Shown: positions 34,801 to 49,800 of the stretch, one piece after another
Position numbering within the stretch: the first letter of the stretch is position 1
How the letters are laid out: each line of letters starts with the position of its first letter
Made by a program: the position numbers and the translations under genes
The notes under the pieces: generated by a model
Told to the model about the DNA's origin: nothing
Databases searched by the model: none
Seen by the model: the letters and a program-made list of their open reading frames with translations, nothing else
NCBI GenBank assembly: GCA_032622095.1
Contig: CP136065.1
Span: forward strand, 59,701,094-59,765,093
DNA from: Siphonodentalium dalli
Lineage: Eukaryota; Mollusca; Scaphopoda; Gadilida; Siphonodentaliidae
DNA length: 64,000 nt
Direction of reading: 5' to 3'

Positions 34801-37800
34801 CCTTACAGTCTATGTATTCATATGACATGTCAAAGACCAACTTATTGTCAGTAAATAAGCTGGAATTATGTAACGCCTGGTTAACATCAATGAGCTTGTA
34901 TAACATTGAAGCTCCCAAAAATATAAATTGAGAATCGACACAAACACTAATTTTGTCTAGAAATAACATTGACATCATGATGATCTTTTATGTCACAAGC
35001 GTCAAATAGAAATTAATTTTTAACAAATATTTTTTATGATTGAGGAGCAAGACAGATTTTGCTGTAGATTACATTATAGAACTAACAATGAACAGCAAGT
35101 TTTTAAAGATTTTAGTGTTTAAATTTTTCCATGAGTTAAAGTTTATCTTTGTCACTCAAGAGTTAGGATGCAGTATCATCCATTCACATCCCTTCAAACT
35201 GCTCAACCAACTAGAGTCATTTTAACCATTTATTTAATACCCATTGATGAGTAGTTCCCTTAGGAAATGTTCAGATAATAAGTTCAACAAACAACCATAG
35301 GCCATTTGTCAAACTTATTATTTAAACATTTTGCACAAAAGAATGAATTTTTCTGCACTTGTATTAGCTTTTATTTATCTATCATCTGCATTTATTACCT
35401 AAACATCCCTCCAGAAGAATAATAGACCATTCCAATGAATACTGTTATAACTTGGTGGAAGAATCCATTTGGTAAAGAAAGGGTTAAAGGTACACATATG
35501 ACATCTTTGAAGTTTTGAACACAATATCCTGAATGGTCTTGATATGATAATTTAGAAAACAATTTTGCCAACATAAAAAAAAAATTCAAGCATTTGAAAT
35601 GTTCACAATATATTTTATGAATTCAAATCTGCAAAAATGTGTTAAGCATCATGATGGCACACAAAAACAATGTTTTAGAAGCTCACCAATGTTTAGTATT
35701 ATAGATATATATTTGATGGATATACAATACAATATCAAGATATATAAACCATTAGGGAATCTCAGTGAAATGAAATGTGTTGTTTTGTGATATGGACGGG
35801 AAAGGACTGTCAAGCAGGGAAACTCATACACCGGGAATGACATACTTTTAGGGGCATTGAGACTCAGTGGGTTGGGTTAACACTTGACACTTTTAGTAAA
35901 CAATGTGTTATTAGAAATGACATCTATAAGTTTTCATCAACACCCATTCTACCCCAGTAAGAATTACAACATAAAATGAGGCCATGCAATATCCCAGTTC
36001 CACAGACTGCCTAAGACAGATGAGTTACGTCATAGATCATACCAGAATCTCTACTCTGGCTAACATCCGTAGAGATCATATTCCACCAGTACAAAACCTG
36101 GAAACTTTTTTAAGTTTTGACAGGGAACCTTATAAAGCCGAAAAATAATGCGGGGAATATATTTCTTAGTTATTATCTGTTCCTTAATAATGTACATCAC
36201 TGTAGGTGAATGTCCCCAGAGCGATTTTGCGTTGAGTCACTTACAATTATGGCATTTCTCCTGGGTAATTAATTTGGTGTTTATTGCGATAACGGCTCAC
36301 ACAAGTAAGAGAAAGGCACGCAATTTAGAGTTGGGACATTCACCTACAGTGAGGTATATTATTAAGAAACAATTAACAACTAAGAAATATATTCCTAATG
36401 TTATTTTTTCGACTTTATAAGGTTCCCTGTCAAAACTTCAAAAGTATCAAGGGTTTTGTACTGGTGGAATATGATCTCTACGGGCGTTAGCCAGAGTAGA
36501 GATTCATGGCATGATCTAAGTTCTGCCTAAGACAGATGAGTTACGTCCATGATGTCGGTACGAGGTGATACCTTTATTCTGCCTGCTTCGATTTCTTAAC
36601 CCTGTATTTGTAAGAGTTGATTGGTCTTCTTCATATTCCAATAGCAAATGAGAAACAGAAAATAATATAAACAAAAGTCTGATTATATAAGCAAGAAGTT
36701 AAGTATTCAGGAATTTCATGAATCACAGAAGATTCAGATAGCAAAAAAATAAAAATAAAATTGAGGTGGATATCATGGGACAGATTTTATATATGGCAAA
36801 ATGGCAGTAGATAATAGTTTAGTAAGCATTACAATAATTGTGAAGCAAAGCTGTTTGTAGTATGATCATGTGAACACGCTCCCTGAAAACCAAGTTAATC
36901 CTCCATTATATTCCTCCCAAGCTGTTATATCATAAGGCTCCAACTTACCAATGACAAATCAGAAAATTATTGTCTTGATGTCACTTGGACTATCTCCATA
37001 GCTGATGAATTTATCGTATTGTTAATTTTTATGTCGCATCAGTGTATGAATTGTGAATGATGAAGACTGCACAAAAAAAGTTACTCGATCAGTACAAGTT
37101 TTTGCATGTAAACTCTGCTAAGTATCTGAGCTGACTTTTTGGGCTATATCGAAACCAAGCTAGACAGTGATCTACCAAAAAATGTGTGGCCCAAGTCTGA
37201 GTTTAGTGTGTCTGTCATTTGCAGAATGAGGTCCTAAGTGGGCTAGCATCATTAAATTCACCCTCTGGGACCTCATTCTGTTTAGGCCTCATCTTCTCAG
37301 GAAAGTTTCTTTATTATCAAATTTCTACAGAAACTTCTTCACATAGATTCTATTTCTTTTTCAGTTAGTATCTCTATATCCCCAAATTGACCGACGACAC
37401 ATTGCATAATCGAGGTTCCCAATGGGAATACATCATAATATTCAGTATTTGGGAACTTTAATCTGAGTCTAAGTCTTTCATAGCATATGGGGCCATGCAG
37501 AATGAGGTCCTCAGATGGTGAATTTGGTGATGCTACCCCTCTATGCGGGATAGCTTCACTAAATTCACCCTCTGGGGACCTCATTCTGCAAATGACAGGC
37601 ACATTAAACTCAGGCTTTCTACTAGGTAACCTTAGCCTGGACCAACTTACATCACAACATTTATTTTCAGCCATCATGGGCTGATTTGGTCCAGAAAATA
37701 ACACGGTCGTCTATGGATTTTATGGTTATGAAAAAAGGGTTAATCTGCCATCAAAGAAATAGAGCTGTCTGATGCATAACACAGGTGCCAACTTGATCAT

Positions 37801-40800
37801 ACATTCACTTTTGAGTCAAAGTTCAAAATTTTGGTAAAATCAGAAATAATTTGATTACTCTACTGTGTGTTTGAAGGTTTAAGCTCACTTCCATAGTAAC
37901 AAACAAGAGTATCTTTGTAGCTAAATACATCTGTTAGCTTACATGTAAAATTAAACCACTAGCTTACATGTAAAATTGTTATTAAATGACGTGAATTCTC
38001 AGTCAGAAAAAAGGATATAAAAATAATTTGACAGAACCCATATTCGAACTTGGCCTGTATTTTTGGCTGTGAAACACACAAACCAACTTTGTTCTGATAA
38101 AATAATCCAAACGGAGTTATCGGTCAGAAACCGAAATGTTATAAAATAGGGCAAATTCTATGTCGAAAAAGGGCAGTTACTTATGTAGAAATAATATTCA
38201 AACTTGGCCTGTATTTTTGGCTGTGAAATGGACATACGCTCTTTGGTTCTAATCAAATAATCCAATCTGGAGTTATCAGTTGGAAACAAAATTATTTAAC
38301 AGACTGATTATATGATTATATGATATGACCGTTTTTTCAAATGGGCACATACAAAAATGACAGATGTGAAAGTACAAGCATTGACAATAAAAGTGAACAT
38401 ATTTTCAGATAACTCCTAACTTAATATGACCATGTTTTCCTAGTTATAACTCAGCCTCATTCCCAGAAACTATTTTCATTAAAAAAATTCAAAATCCTAT
38501 ACTTTCTACCATCCCCAATAATGAAAATATATTTTGATATTGTATTGATAGGATAAAACTATATTGTATTGATATAATAAAACTATTAAATATGTATAAT
38601 TTTTCAGCACTAACTATTAAAACAGATCTGAGCATCTAGTTAGCAGTATTGCAATGAACTAGCTAAATGTGGGTAGAGCAGCCAGAATATTAAATGAGGT
38701 GTTAATAATGGGTACGTACTTTTCATATGCATGCTTGTTCGTCCCTGGGAAGTCTATTTTATGAAGATCGGATTCCTCTGACCCTGAAAAACCAAGACAG
38801 AAGACAATGAGTTGGGAAATTTAAATTTATAACAATGCTCTGCTGAAAAAGGGTGCATTTATTTTAAAAGCATATACAGTTTATAGATCCACTTAAAGTA
38901 ATAATGTCAAATGGATGATCATGATGCAAACTAACTTTTTGTTTTGCACAGCATATATGCTATAAAAGAAAATTCTGAAATGCAGATCTATTTCCCAAAG
39001 AACCAATTGATGAACAAACTTATAATGTTATTTTTATTTGCAAGAAACACACACAAAAAAGAAAGAATTATGTATGTACATTCAAGACATATATAATAAA
39101 TTTATCTTTTCGAAACACAAGCCACATACCAACCAAGAGACTTAAACATATCAAATGTACTCAGAATAAGCTTATCAATGGTTTGTAATACTCAACCAGG
39201 CCCATGGAAAGTTGGAACAAGTTTCATGAAATTCGGTCAAATATGGGACAACAGAAATAAACAGCAAATTCTAAGTCGAAAAGGGGCATAACTGTCAGAA
39301 ATGGTTGAACTGGACCCAAATTTGAATGTACAGTAATGCTCTAATTAATCGACTCCTTAACCACAGCAGAATTATGGGTAACTTTTCAGGATTTTGTCTG
39401 AAATATGGCTTGTTGCCATTCCTCGGAAAGCTCTCCCTGAATTTCTTCCGCTAAATCTCCAACTAACACCCTTAACTTGTGGAATATATTACACTTGTGC
39501 TGATTTAACTTGTGACATCTCCGTGTATCTTACGTCAAACGAGAAAAACACGACGAAGTGTATTTCTTGGTTGGAGTTTCCCCCCAGTGGCAGCCATTTT
39601 TTCTGGGTTTTTCACGTTCTAAAAATAGAAAGTCGTAAATAGTGCGGACGTGAAGGCAGCGATAATTCGCAGTTTGCGATCAATCATCAATTGCGGACAA
39701 TTTAGGTTAGAGGTTGCATTAAAATTACATTTATAGGTCCTGTATACGGAACGGATCATTAACATGTTTTCGGTAAAACGCGTTGTAATGGTGAGGGGAT
39801 TTGATATTTAATTGAATGTCTTTGCCGCGGATAATACATCTACTTGTTGTTTTCCCTTTAATTATATATTTTTTGTGAAGATAATGGGCGCCGTACAAAC
39901 TGACGGACGATAATAAGGCGGCGCCGGTCATCGGTGTATTTGGCTCGGTCAATGACCGTGTCCGACCTCTTATATCCAGGCTTGGTGCAGTGATTGTGGG
40001 AAAATACAAGAAATTGGGAGAATCTTAAATCATCGGCCCACATCATGACGCCATTTGAAACAATGTCCATAGCTTCGCATAATTATACAGTATGTTTTTT
40101 GGCATCGACATATATATATGTCCAGAGATGCATCAAAAACGCCGTTTATTGCATATAAGGAAATGTAAATTGCAGTAGAAATAGATTTTTATGGATCTTC
40201 TTATAAAGGGTAGCACTATTCTTAAAATCATCATTATTCATGTCATTTTTCTAAAAGAGCCTTTTCAATTGAATTTGACATATAATATCATGAAATTTGA
40301 AAAAGTTAAAATAATATAATGCCATATACCAAACAAAAAAAAGTTTAGAACATAATAAGGAAGAAAGCGAACACAAAATTTAACCAAAATCTATCACTGT
40401 TGAATAAATAAAATATAATTTTCTTGTGAAACACAAGGAATATTAATGATATAAATAAGACTATTTCTGCAGTTTCCAAAGGTGTGACTGAAGCGAGATA
40501 TAAGATGATACAATAATAAACACATATATACCCAAAACGAGAGAAAGTAAGTTATAAAAAGGCGTACATGTGTTATCAAATATGAAAGGCAATGGTGCCG
40601 ATATAAGATATTTTAAGAATAAAATGACTGAAAATCCATCTTCATTCAGTCTTGATTTGGAGCTGTGCTGTATATCGCTCAAATACTATTCAAGTGAGAC
40701 ACACTATTCTCAGTCAAACATGAGCCCAAACAGTGAAAAAATTATGTTATAACCCTTTCAGTGCCAGGGGCCGATCTCATTGGCCCTAATTTACGGTCTG

Positions 40801-43800
40801 TAAAATCGGCCTTAAACAAAATTAAAAATTAAAACTTAAAAAAAAAAATGTTTTTGGGTTTAATTTTTTTTGGGTATGCTTAAGCATGCTATATCGAATT
40901 TAAAAACAAACTGGATAAAACCTTAGGGGCATGTTATAACTCAAAACTATCACCAAGTATTCATAGTAATAATTTTTATGCCCATGAAAAACGTAAGATT
41001 CCCTGGCACTAAACCTACAATATACTGAAAGAGTTAAAGAAATATATGAAAAAATTATTAAAATTGTAAAAAATTGTAAAAAATAATAAAAAATGATGAA
41101 AAATTGTTATGCCAATGCATATATATGCGAGGCGACCTATGGTCGACTCGCATATACAAGAGAATGCATTGGCACAGGGTATATGGGTTGATACAAAAAT
41201 CGGACCTGGCACTCAAAGGGATAAAACATCAACTTCTCACCTTGGAACTCAGTATATTATCAAGAAAGTTTGATGCATTCTTTGATCACACTCTTTATGT
41301 CAAATTTGGTTTGAATTATTTGAATTATTCTTCTAGCTTGGTGAGTCAAGTTGACCATTTGATTTGAACAAAACACATGAGCAAAATGACAAAGAGTATC
41401 GTTGGATTTTAAGTTCGCAAAGTTAAGCCAATAGTCTTTAGATTATTAAAATAATTATTGGAGTGTATTTTCAAATATGATCCTTTTCATGCAGCAGATA
41501 CTTATCGAATAGTGGGCGAAGCCATGTTGCGAACTTGCTGAAGATAAAAATTGTCGGAGCGATGTTGCACAAAACAGCTTGCCATGAAATCGAAAGACTC
41601 TCTACTTGCTGTATCCATGAAATTGATAAAAATATGATGCATGAACCAAAATTTATCAGTTTAGTTATTGGTTTCTTTATATTTGCTTATTTTTCAAGCA
41701 GCATGTAATCACACTAGAACATTTATGTCAAGTTGAGCTAAAAATGACTCGTAAAGATCACAATTAAAGATACATGAAGATGGACTTCCATATAACCACA
41801 GCCACCACATTAAACACTTCAGGACGTGACTGTACGAACCTGAACCTCGGTTAACTAAAAATCAAATACGAAAATTATAAGCAAAATTATTACGTCACTA
41901 TATCTTTACGTCATTATTTATAGTACATTGCCTTTAGTTCTGGTTCTTAACCCTTTCATGACAGGAGCTTCCTGAATTTTACCGAAAAAACCCTCTGCCA
42001 ATGCATTATCTTATATATGCGAGTCTCCCAAAGGAACCTCACATATAAAAGAGAATGCATTGGCCTAACAATAGTTACTGTGACCGCCTAAGCCAGTGCA
42101 TTCTCTTATATATGCAAGGTTCCTATGGGATACTCGCATATATAAGAGAATGCATGAGCAGAGAATCTATTAGTGCTGCACCAGCGCAGCTCCCGTCATG
42201 GAAGGGTTAAAAGCTAATCTTTAATAATCATATCAAGGACAAAATGAACTTTGAGTGTAGGAATTTTCATCAAGAGTCAACATGGCAGTTTTGTCACTAT
42301 AAGTTTCCAGATATTCCATGATATTTCCAACTTTAAATGAATATATTATGATTGCCACATTCCAGTTGTAATTAATAAAAATAATTTTTGTTTTCTAACA
42401 TGATTACACAGTATATACACCTAGTATAGAAAGTGTTACAAAGTATATGCACCTAGTATAGATAGGGTTAAAGAAAAATCACATCGGGGGAAAAAGAATC
42501 AGGCTAGACCAAATATATTTAGAAATTGTTCTTCCATAGTTGTCAAGGATCATCAGTCGCTTCATTATTTTATAAACATGACAGAATAAAGTTTTGAGAT
42601 TATTAGTTTGCCTGACTTCTTTTGACTTTATTGCGTGCTCAGCAAATCGAAACCAGCCTGTCATTTAGTCTATATTTTGTGCTTAAAAATGTGATAACCG
42701 ACAAATTAGCTCATTCCTTCACATAAAGCTAGTAATATAAATAACATATCCAGGAAAGATTAAAGAAAAACACAATGCTTAACTTTCTGACAAATTGTCA
42801 GGCAGGATTTAATAATTGACATACTTTCTATTATTTAAGTGTTACAATGTCTCAGACATAGCCATAAAATAAGATACTAGTATTGAAAAGATCTACAAAA
42901 CTGTGACTAAACAACAGACTGCAAGATTGGGCACAAAGTAAAATATTGGAAATATCTTGGTAATCAAAATGACATTGGCTACGATAGCTACTTAAAAGAT
43001 TCATACAGTTGCAAAACAAGCTTGTGCCTATAACATGATGTTGGGAAGATTTCTCAAATCAAACTTATGTAACCATGACTATAATTAAACTATTGGAAAC
43101 ATTTAAATTATTGTGTCAGTGGCAAGTTAGAGGTATGTTTAGGTATGTATTAATTTTAAAACAACAATACTATATTAATAGTGACAGATTGAAATATACA
43201 TTCATTAATACTGTCAGACTTGTCTACAATAATGCCCTAAATCTACAGTAATGCCCTAAATAATCGACTCCACTGCTGTGGTTAAAGAGTTGATTATTTA
43301 GGGCCTGATTCCTGTATTGAGACTCACCAAAGGCTAAAGCTGTTGCAGCTTTTAGTTTCCTTTTATATCTGAAAATAGAAATGAAGAACATATTGAAAAT
43401 TTGTCAGAATTCCAAGAATATTTTGGTGTTGCATGTTAACATCTGAACTTCTACCAAGTGAACTACTCGTCATTAAGTGAATATAGCCATCAACAAATTA
43501 AATGGACTCAAGGCCTTCGAAATGGATTCATATGAAATAATACAAAAGTCTGTAAAACATTACTACTATAAACAATTACATGTAAAAAAAAGAGTGACTT
43601 TATTCTCATTATTATTATTGCTAACTAGCAGATGTGCTCGACTTCGCCTGGGCTATTTAGGGATTTCAACGTTGAAAAGTATTAGGAGAAAGAAAAAAAC
43701 TATTGTTCAATCGGTCCAGAAACATGCCTATATGAGCGAGGTAAAGGTCAAGGTCAAGGACATGGTCGCACGTGAAATTGGACCTGCCCATATTGTTCCC

Positions 43801-46800
43801 GGGATCAAACTTAAGGCCTACATATCAAATATGAGTCGGATCGGTCGAGCAGTTTACAAGTCTATAACACACACATAGACACATACAGACAGAATTTTCC
43901 AAAATATATAATAGACTACCCAATAATGAGATTTCGCATGTCAAAACCAATGTTATGTAAATAGTGGAATTACTGACAAAAGACCAATCAATCCAATAAG
44001 ATACCATAGTTTAATCAAAATTGACAGTAAAAATTGGAAATGGTCAAAGAATCTACAAATATTCTAAAAATCATATGCTGACTAAAATATTTGACCTAGC
44101 GATGTTTGTTGACAAAACACTGTAACAGTTTTGTTTATATAACAATGGTTTAAACACACAAAATTCAATTATTGTTTTTTTACAGACTTTTACATTTATT
44201 CCCATTTACCCTCTGCAAGACATCACACAAAATCACATTGCTGCACCTGGCTGCACAGGATAATAATTCTACTTAAACCAACAGGCCTTTAAATTTGTTG
44301 AACTTAACATCCTGCAAAATGACTGGATAGCAATTCTACGTCTTTTGTTATCAAAAAGAAAAAGAAACATTCGAAGGAAATTTGTAAAGAAATTAAAAAC
44401 TGATAATAAAGATACTTTCCAGAGAAGATGAGGCCTAAGCAGAATGAGGTCCCCAGAGGGTGAGTTTGGTAACGTTAGCCCACTGTGTGGGGTAGCGTCA
44501 CTAAATTCACCCTTTGGGGACCTCATTATGTAAATGTCTGGCATCATATTTTGAGGCCTGTATGAAGTTGAACGGAGAAGAGAGCATTGAAAAAAATATG
44601 GCTGTACTCACCTTCGTCTACTCAAGTAGAAACTAATACCTAATATGGCAACTAACAACCCCAGCACCACTGCAGTAAGTATGAGCGCCATTTTTAAGAC
44701 GCGCTCATTGTCATCATCTGGCACTGGTTGTATGGAAAGCTAAAAATAAATGTGTTATATAATTTATGAAGCGAAATGCAACATGGTTACTCGATTCAGA
44801 ACAAAAATGGTGGATGTTTGAACAGTACTAAAAATATTCTAGTGCCCCCTCTCTCTCTCACCTCAAAATTATCATACACCCCTTCAGTAAGTTAAAGCTC
44901 TTATTGGCAAGAATCTGGGTGAATACTACTTAAAATTCATTTGCCATCTTCCATGCTATTGCTAGTTCATTTCCTGGCAAACCAAAACATTTAAATAGAA
45001 TCTACAGAGCACCAGACCTGACAGAGAGACCAATAACAGCTAGAAATTAGTAGTTAAAAAATGTCTTGGGGGGGGGGGGGTGGTGAGAAAGAAATCAAAT
45101 TTCAAATAACTGAAAACTTAATATTTTATATAAACAGACATGTTTTGATTACATGTCGTGTTAATTCATTATTAAAGGTGGTCATTAAGGCAAAGCTAGC
45201 TGCTTTTGATAGTAAACCACTTATTATATTGAATAATTAACTAGACCTATATATAAACACCAAAGAATATATCATATTGAATAAATAGTCAGTCAATTGT
45301 TTCATAAAAAATTGCCTAGAGCTCTGAATACATCTTTAACCCTTTGAGTGCCAGGGGCCGAAATTATCGGCCCTAAACCTACACAACAAGTCTGTTAAAG
45401 AATATAATAAAATATATTAAAATTGTAAAAAATTGTAAAAAAAACAAACAATTTTAGGCCAATGCATTCTCTTATATATGCGAGGCGACCTATGGTATAT
45501 GGGTATATGGGTTGATACAAAAATCGGGCCTGGCACTCAAAGGGTTAATCATCCTATTCTTGTCTGTAATATGGTAACTCACCACTATCTTTTCTATATT
45601 AAATTCATTGAGCAACGACACCAAATCTTTAGCATTATAGTCAATAGCTCTGAAATAAAGAGAAATAGCGATAAGCAGAATGCAGGATTAATTAAAATGA
45701 CACATCATGATATCTGCCAAGAAATACAAATATTTTGGTCATTTACAACCAAAATAAAACATAAAAGTGTTGGCTCCAGGTGTATCAAAGCCAAAACTAA
45801 ACATAACAAGAGCATCACTAAGTGTGACAAAATACGCCAGTGGTATTTCCAACAAATGGCCATAACTCTGGTGAAAATTGGCGGGCTGAACCCAAATTCG
45901 AACTTGACCTGTATTTTGGGCTAGTAAACTCACACATCAAATTTAATTCCATTCATCCTAAAGTTATCATCTGGAAACGAAAAAAGCAAACGGTAAGTGG
46001 AACGAATGGACAGACCAATGACATAAGAACTGATGAAAAAAAATAATTTGCTACAAACATGCCCAAACCTTGGAAATAATAAATGACCTACTAATAGTTT
46101 CTGCACAGGGCATCTCACAGCCAGTTTAACTCCGGGTTCCATTTCAACTATCAACACCCACCAATCTTGGTTGGTCCTACCAAATTAGGTCAGATGTTGG
46201 TAGAACAAACTGGTGTTGACAAAAAATATTTGTCCTTAAAATTGTCTTTTTACATGTCTTTGGTTACTTGGGAAACCAAGAAGTGATAATTGCGGACTTA
46301 CTTTAATAAAACGGAAGCATCAACAACTCGACCTGTAGCTCTGTCTTCTCCATGAATAAACATATCAGTCCTGAAAACAGACAGTGAATACAATGACAGG
46401 AATTCTCCGGTTACAAAATAACAGAAAACAAAGTCATCTGTAATTAACCCTTTCCATACTCAATAGTTCTCTTAGGAAATGTTCAGATTATAAGTTCAAC
46501 AAACGACCTATGATCTGAACATTTCCCTTCCAATAGATATGACTCCTTCCGCACTTTCATTATCTACGTCTGCTTATTTATCATAAAAACCCCTCCAGAT
46601 AAATAATAGACCATTCCAATGTATACATTTATAATTGAATGGAAGAACCCATTATATATAAAAAGGGTTAACCTCATCTGAACAATAAAAAGTTAATACT
46701 GTAGTGTTTACTGGGCATGATTAATACAAATCATAGTCACAGATCTTTAGACATTTTTGAAAATGAATAATGAAATCAATCTGGGATCAGAAATGGGTGA

Positions 46801-49800
46801 TCTTAACTCTTTTACTGTCAATCGGTCCTAACATAACATAGAACGCCAGGGTTAGGAATTTAAATCTGAACATCAGCCGTATCTATGTTTGCGAGATAAT
46901 TACTTGTGAAATCTCTTTGTCAAAAGTCTATAATAGCAGTATAATACGATATTAAAAATATGACAGATGGTTGGAATTAAATTGTTGAAACATCAAGTTT
47001 TTAAAATGTATAAAATATTGCTGAGAACATCACTAGAGAGACACTGACTGAATGGTGAATGGAAAGAAATGTGTGCAGAGACCCAAATATGTTGAAACTG
47101 AAAGAGTCATTATCGCAACATTTTGATGTGTTGGGTACCCAGCTTTGGGAATCGGTATTTTGAGTACTTAACTTAACCTTTGTAAGTTTATGTAATAGAA
47201 AATATCACCTTTCTTAATGTTATGTCGCCAAATAAAAAAGCAAATATGAGGCAGGAATAACAGTTTGAAAGATAACTATACCCATGTGATCGGTTGCAAG
47301 ATCAAGGTGTGAATTGTTTGCTGAAAACACAATGGTCAAGCTGGGTACCCAAAACAACTTTACATAACCCTTTGAGTGCCAGGTCGATTTTTGTATCAAC
47401 CCATATACCCTGTGCCAATGCATTCTCTTATATATGCGAGTCGACCATAGGTAGCCTCGCATATATAAGAGAATGCATTGGCCTAACAATTATTTTTTTT
47501 ACAATTATTTTTTTTACAATTATTTTTTTTACAATTATTTTACAATTTTAATAATTTATTCTTATATTCTTTAACAGACTTATTTTGTAGGTTTAGGGCC
47601 GATGAGATCGGGCCCTGGCACTCAAAGGGTTAAAGCTGGGTTCACAACACACCAAAATATGGCGACTATGACCCCTTCAGCGACAGTACATCACATGAGC
47701 ATGAAAAATGTGCGAACAACAATTTGCTGCTGCGATATCAATCACAAGTGAGAAGATTAGACTCATAACCTTTTAACCCTTTAGGTGCCAGGGGCCGATC
47801 TCATCGGCCCTAAACCTACAATATAAGTCTGTTAAAGAATATAAGAATAAATTATTAAAATTGTAAAAAAAATTGTAAAAAAAAAAAAAAAAAATGTTAG
47901 GCCAATGCATTCTCTTATATATGCGAGGCGACCTATGGTCGACTCGCATATATAAGAGAATGCATTGGCACATGGGTTGATACAAAAATCGACCTGGCAC
48001 TCAAAGGGTTAAAAGATCGGCTTCTGAATCTGAAAACTACAGGAGCACATGATAAATCATATCGGTTTGCTTAGTTGATACCAGTTTGCTTAGTCGATAC
48101 CATACTCGTAATTAATTTGGTGCAGTACTATTTTTCGCTCAGTTTTGAATTCGCGCACTTTGACAAAGATATTTTTCATAAGAATCTTATATCTGATGAC
48201 AGCATCACGACAAAACTTTACATCGAATATAACATAACTGCGTCATAATGTTGTTGTGAAGTTACGTCCAAATAATCATTCTGATAGTTAAAATAGTTAT
48301 GGACATCATTGATTTGAACTTGAAAGAAGTACAATCACAACCGTGTAGGTTGCCAACTTCAGAAAAATCAACTCTTGGCTACTGGCAAATAGTTGTGTTG
48401 ACATAACAAAGTCAAGACTGTTTGACCACGGTGTCACCCCTACAGGGTTGTTAATATATAAGTAGATGAGCTTTCGCAATATTTGTATTACTTGGAAGCA
48501 ATTCAGCATCGTGGTTATTTGACGCAAGTTTTGGGGTATATGACGGGTACTTTTTTTTGCTTAGTTTTAAACTCAGGTGTGCACGAAAAAAGTTACTTCA
48601 CAAATTTAAATACGAGTAATTAAGGTATGCTAAATCCAACAAAATAGTATGAGATAAATACAATTTATCACATAAGTAGTCCCTAAACCCGGCCTCATAT
48701 TTTGTAGTAAGACACATGTGTATTATCGGCACTCACAGTGATGTAAGAGCTTAGTGCAATGGTATTGATCAATATTATTATTATGTTAATTAGAATATAA
48801 TTATGATAAACATGGGTGATAAGGGTGGTCGAACATTTTGTCAACATGAAAAGACACATTCAAAATGGAAAATATATTTTTTCTTGAACGTGTCTTGATT
48901 TTCTCTTTGGTTGTGATAAGGAAATCAATATTAATTTTCTTTTAACCCCAGCCGTTTTGAGATAGTTTTTTCCTTGCTAAAATGTGATTATGTGATAAAA
49001 AGGATCTCAAATTCGTCCACTCAAGCTCAGCTCGAATAAAACTTAATAAATTTTTAATAGAATTGCGACTCTTTAGAGATTCTCTATTTGCAGTTTGATC
49101 TTCTTCATATAACTACAAGCTAATTTTGTTTTTAGAGGTTAGAAATTATGAAGAAAGGTTAAACCCCAGAAAGATTTATTTCTACCAAAGTGTTTCCAAT
49201 GGAACTATCGGAAATCTATGATTTATTTCTAACAAAGTGTTTCCATGGAAACTATCGGAAATATACAAACACTGTATAAATTAGAATAAACTAACTGTGA
49301 ATATTTCCAAAGCAACAATACTGCAAAGGAGCTGAAATAAGCTGCATGTTAAATAAGATAAGGGTGAATTAGGTGAATCCAAACCAATTCTAAGGTGGAT
49401 TAGAAAAGTTTAGTACCCTAGGTCATAATATATGCTGTTCCATCAAATAAATCAAGGAATGTGTTAATTCATTTAAAAAACAAGCTGCAGTTTTATAAAT
49501 ATTCTCAAATAGCATTCATTTTAGTACCATTTATAGCAGAATATTTATTTATCAGTAGAAATGAATAAATAGATTTCCTTGAATATATGGAATTATTCTG
49601 TTGAATACATGATTATTGAAAATACTATACATATTTCTCTAGAATTAATAAAAAACATTACTGCACTTTAATTGTAAAAAAAAATCCCGGATTTTATTGA
49701 TGGAACAGGTAAACCCTTGTATTTGTGAGTATTAAAAAGAGTTAAAAGTTGGTGACCAGTGAGTGATTAACCTTACCATCCCGAGTCAGCATTAATCCTA

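Larger units (their letters stand above)
11542..38719 (-). other. 27-kb intron of the CDH23-like gene
   Basis: No host coding exon was recognised. It holds double-hairpin MITEs (11952-12410, 34179-34432, 37192-37618), a composite hAT insertion (13554-25935), TTAA elements (28466-28671, 28942-29330, 29938-30180, 31988-32265, 35222-35487), three tandem units at 32770-33020, a foldback element (36032-36522) and a CATAACTC-type repeat (38020-38345). Stretches 26650-28450, 30200-31980, 33030-34170, 34440-35220 and 36550-37190 show nothing I can name beyond AT-rich intronic DNA. Confidence 0.75.
38784..43327 (-). other. Intron (4.5 kb)
   Basis: Contains a half mariner-type MITE (39329-39440), a CpG-richer stretch (about 39590-40070), a TTAA-type element (40749-41223), a TTAA MITE (41947-42210) and a short hairpin MITE (43242-43305). 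The rest is AT-rich with no recognisable feature. No exon with a fitting phase was found. Confidence 0.7.
43369..44611 (-). other. Intron (1.2 kb)
   Basis: Holds a possible retroposon 3' fragment (43615-43900) and part of a hairpin MITE (44284-44562). Otherwise featureless. Confidence 0.7.

Noticed and set aside
43477-43878. 133-residue plus-strand frame
   Set aside because: It crosses a probable retroposon tail; no domain, and its sequence looks repeat-derived.
45478-45924. 148-residue plus-strand frame
   Set aside because: It runs across a TTAA MITE, a CDH23 exon on the other strand and a dispersed repeat; no coherent protein.
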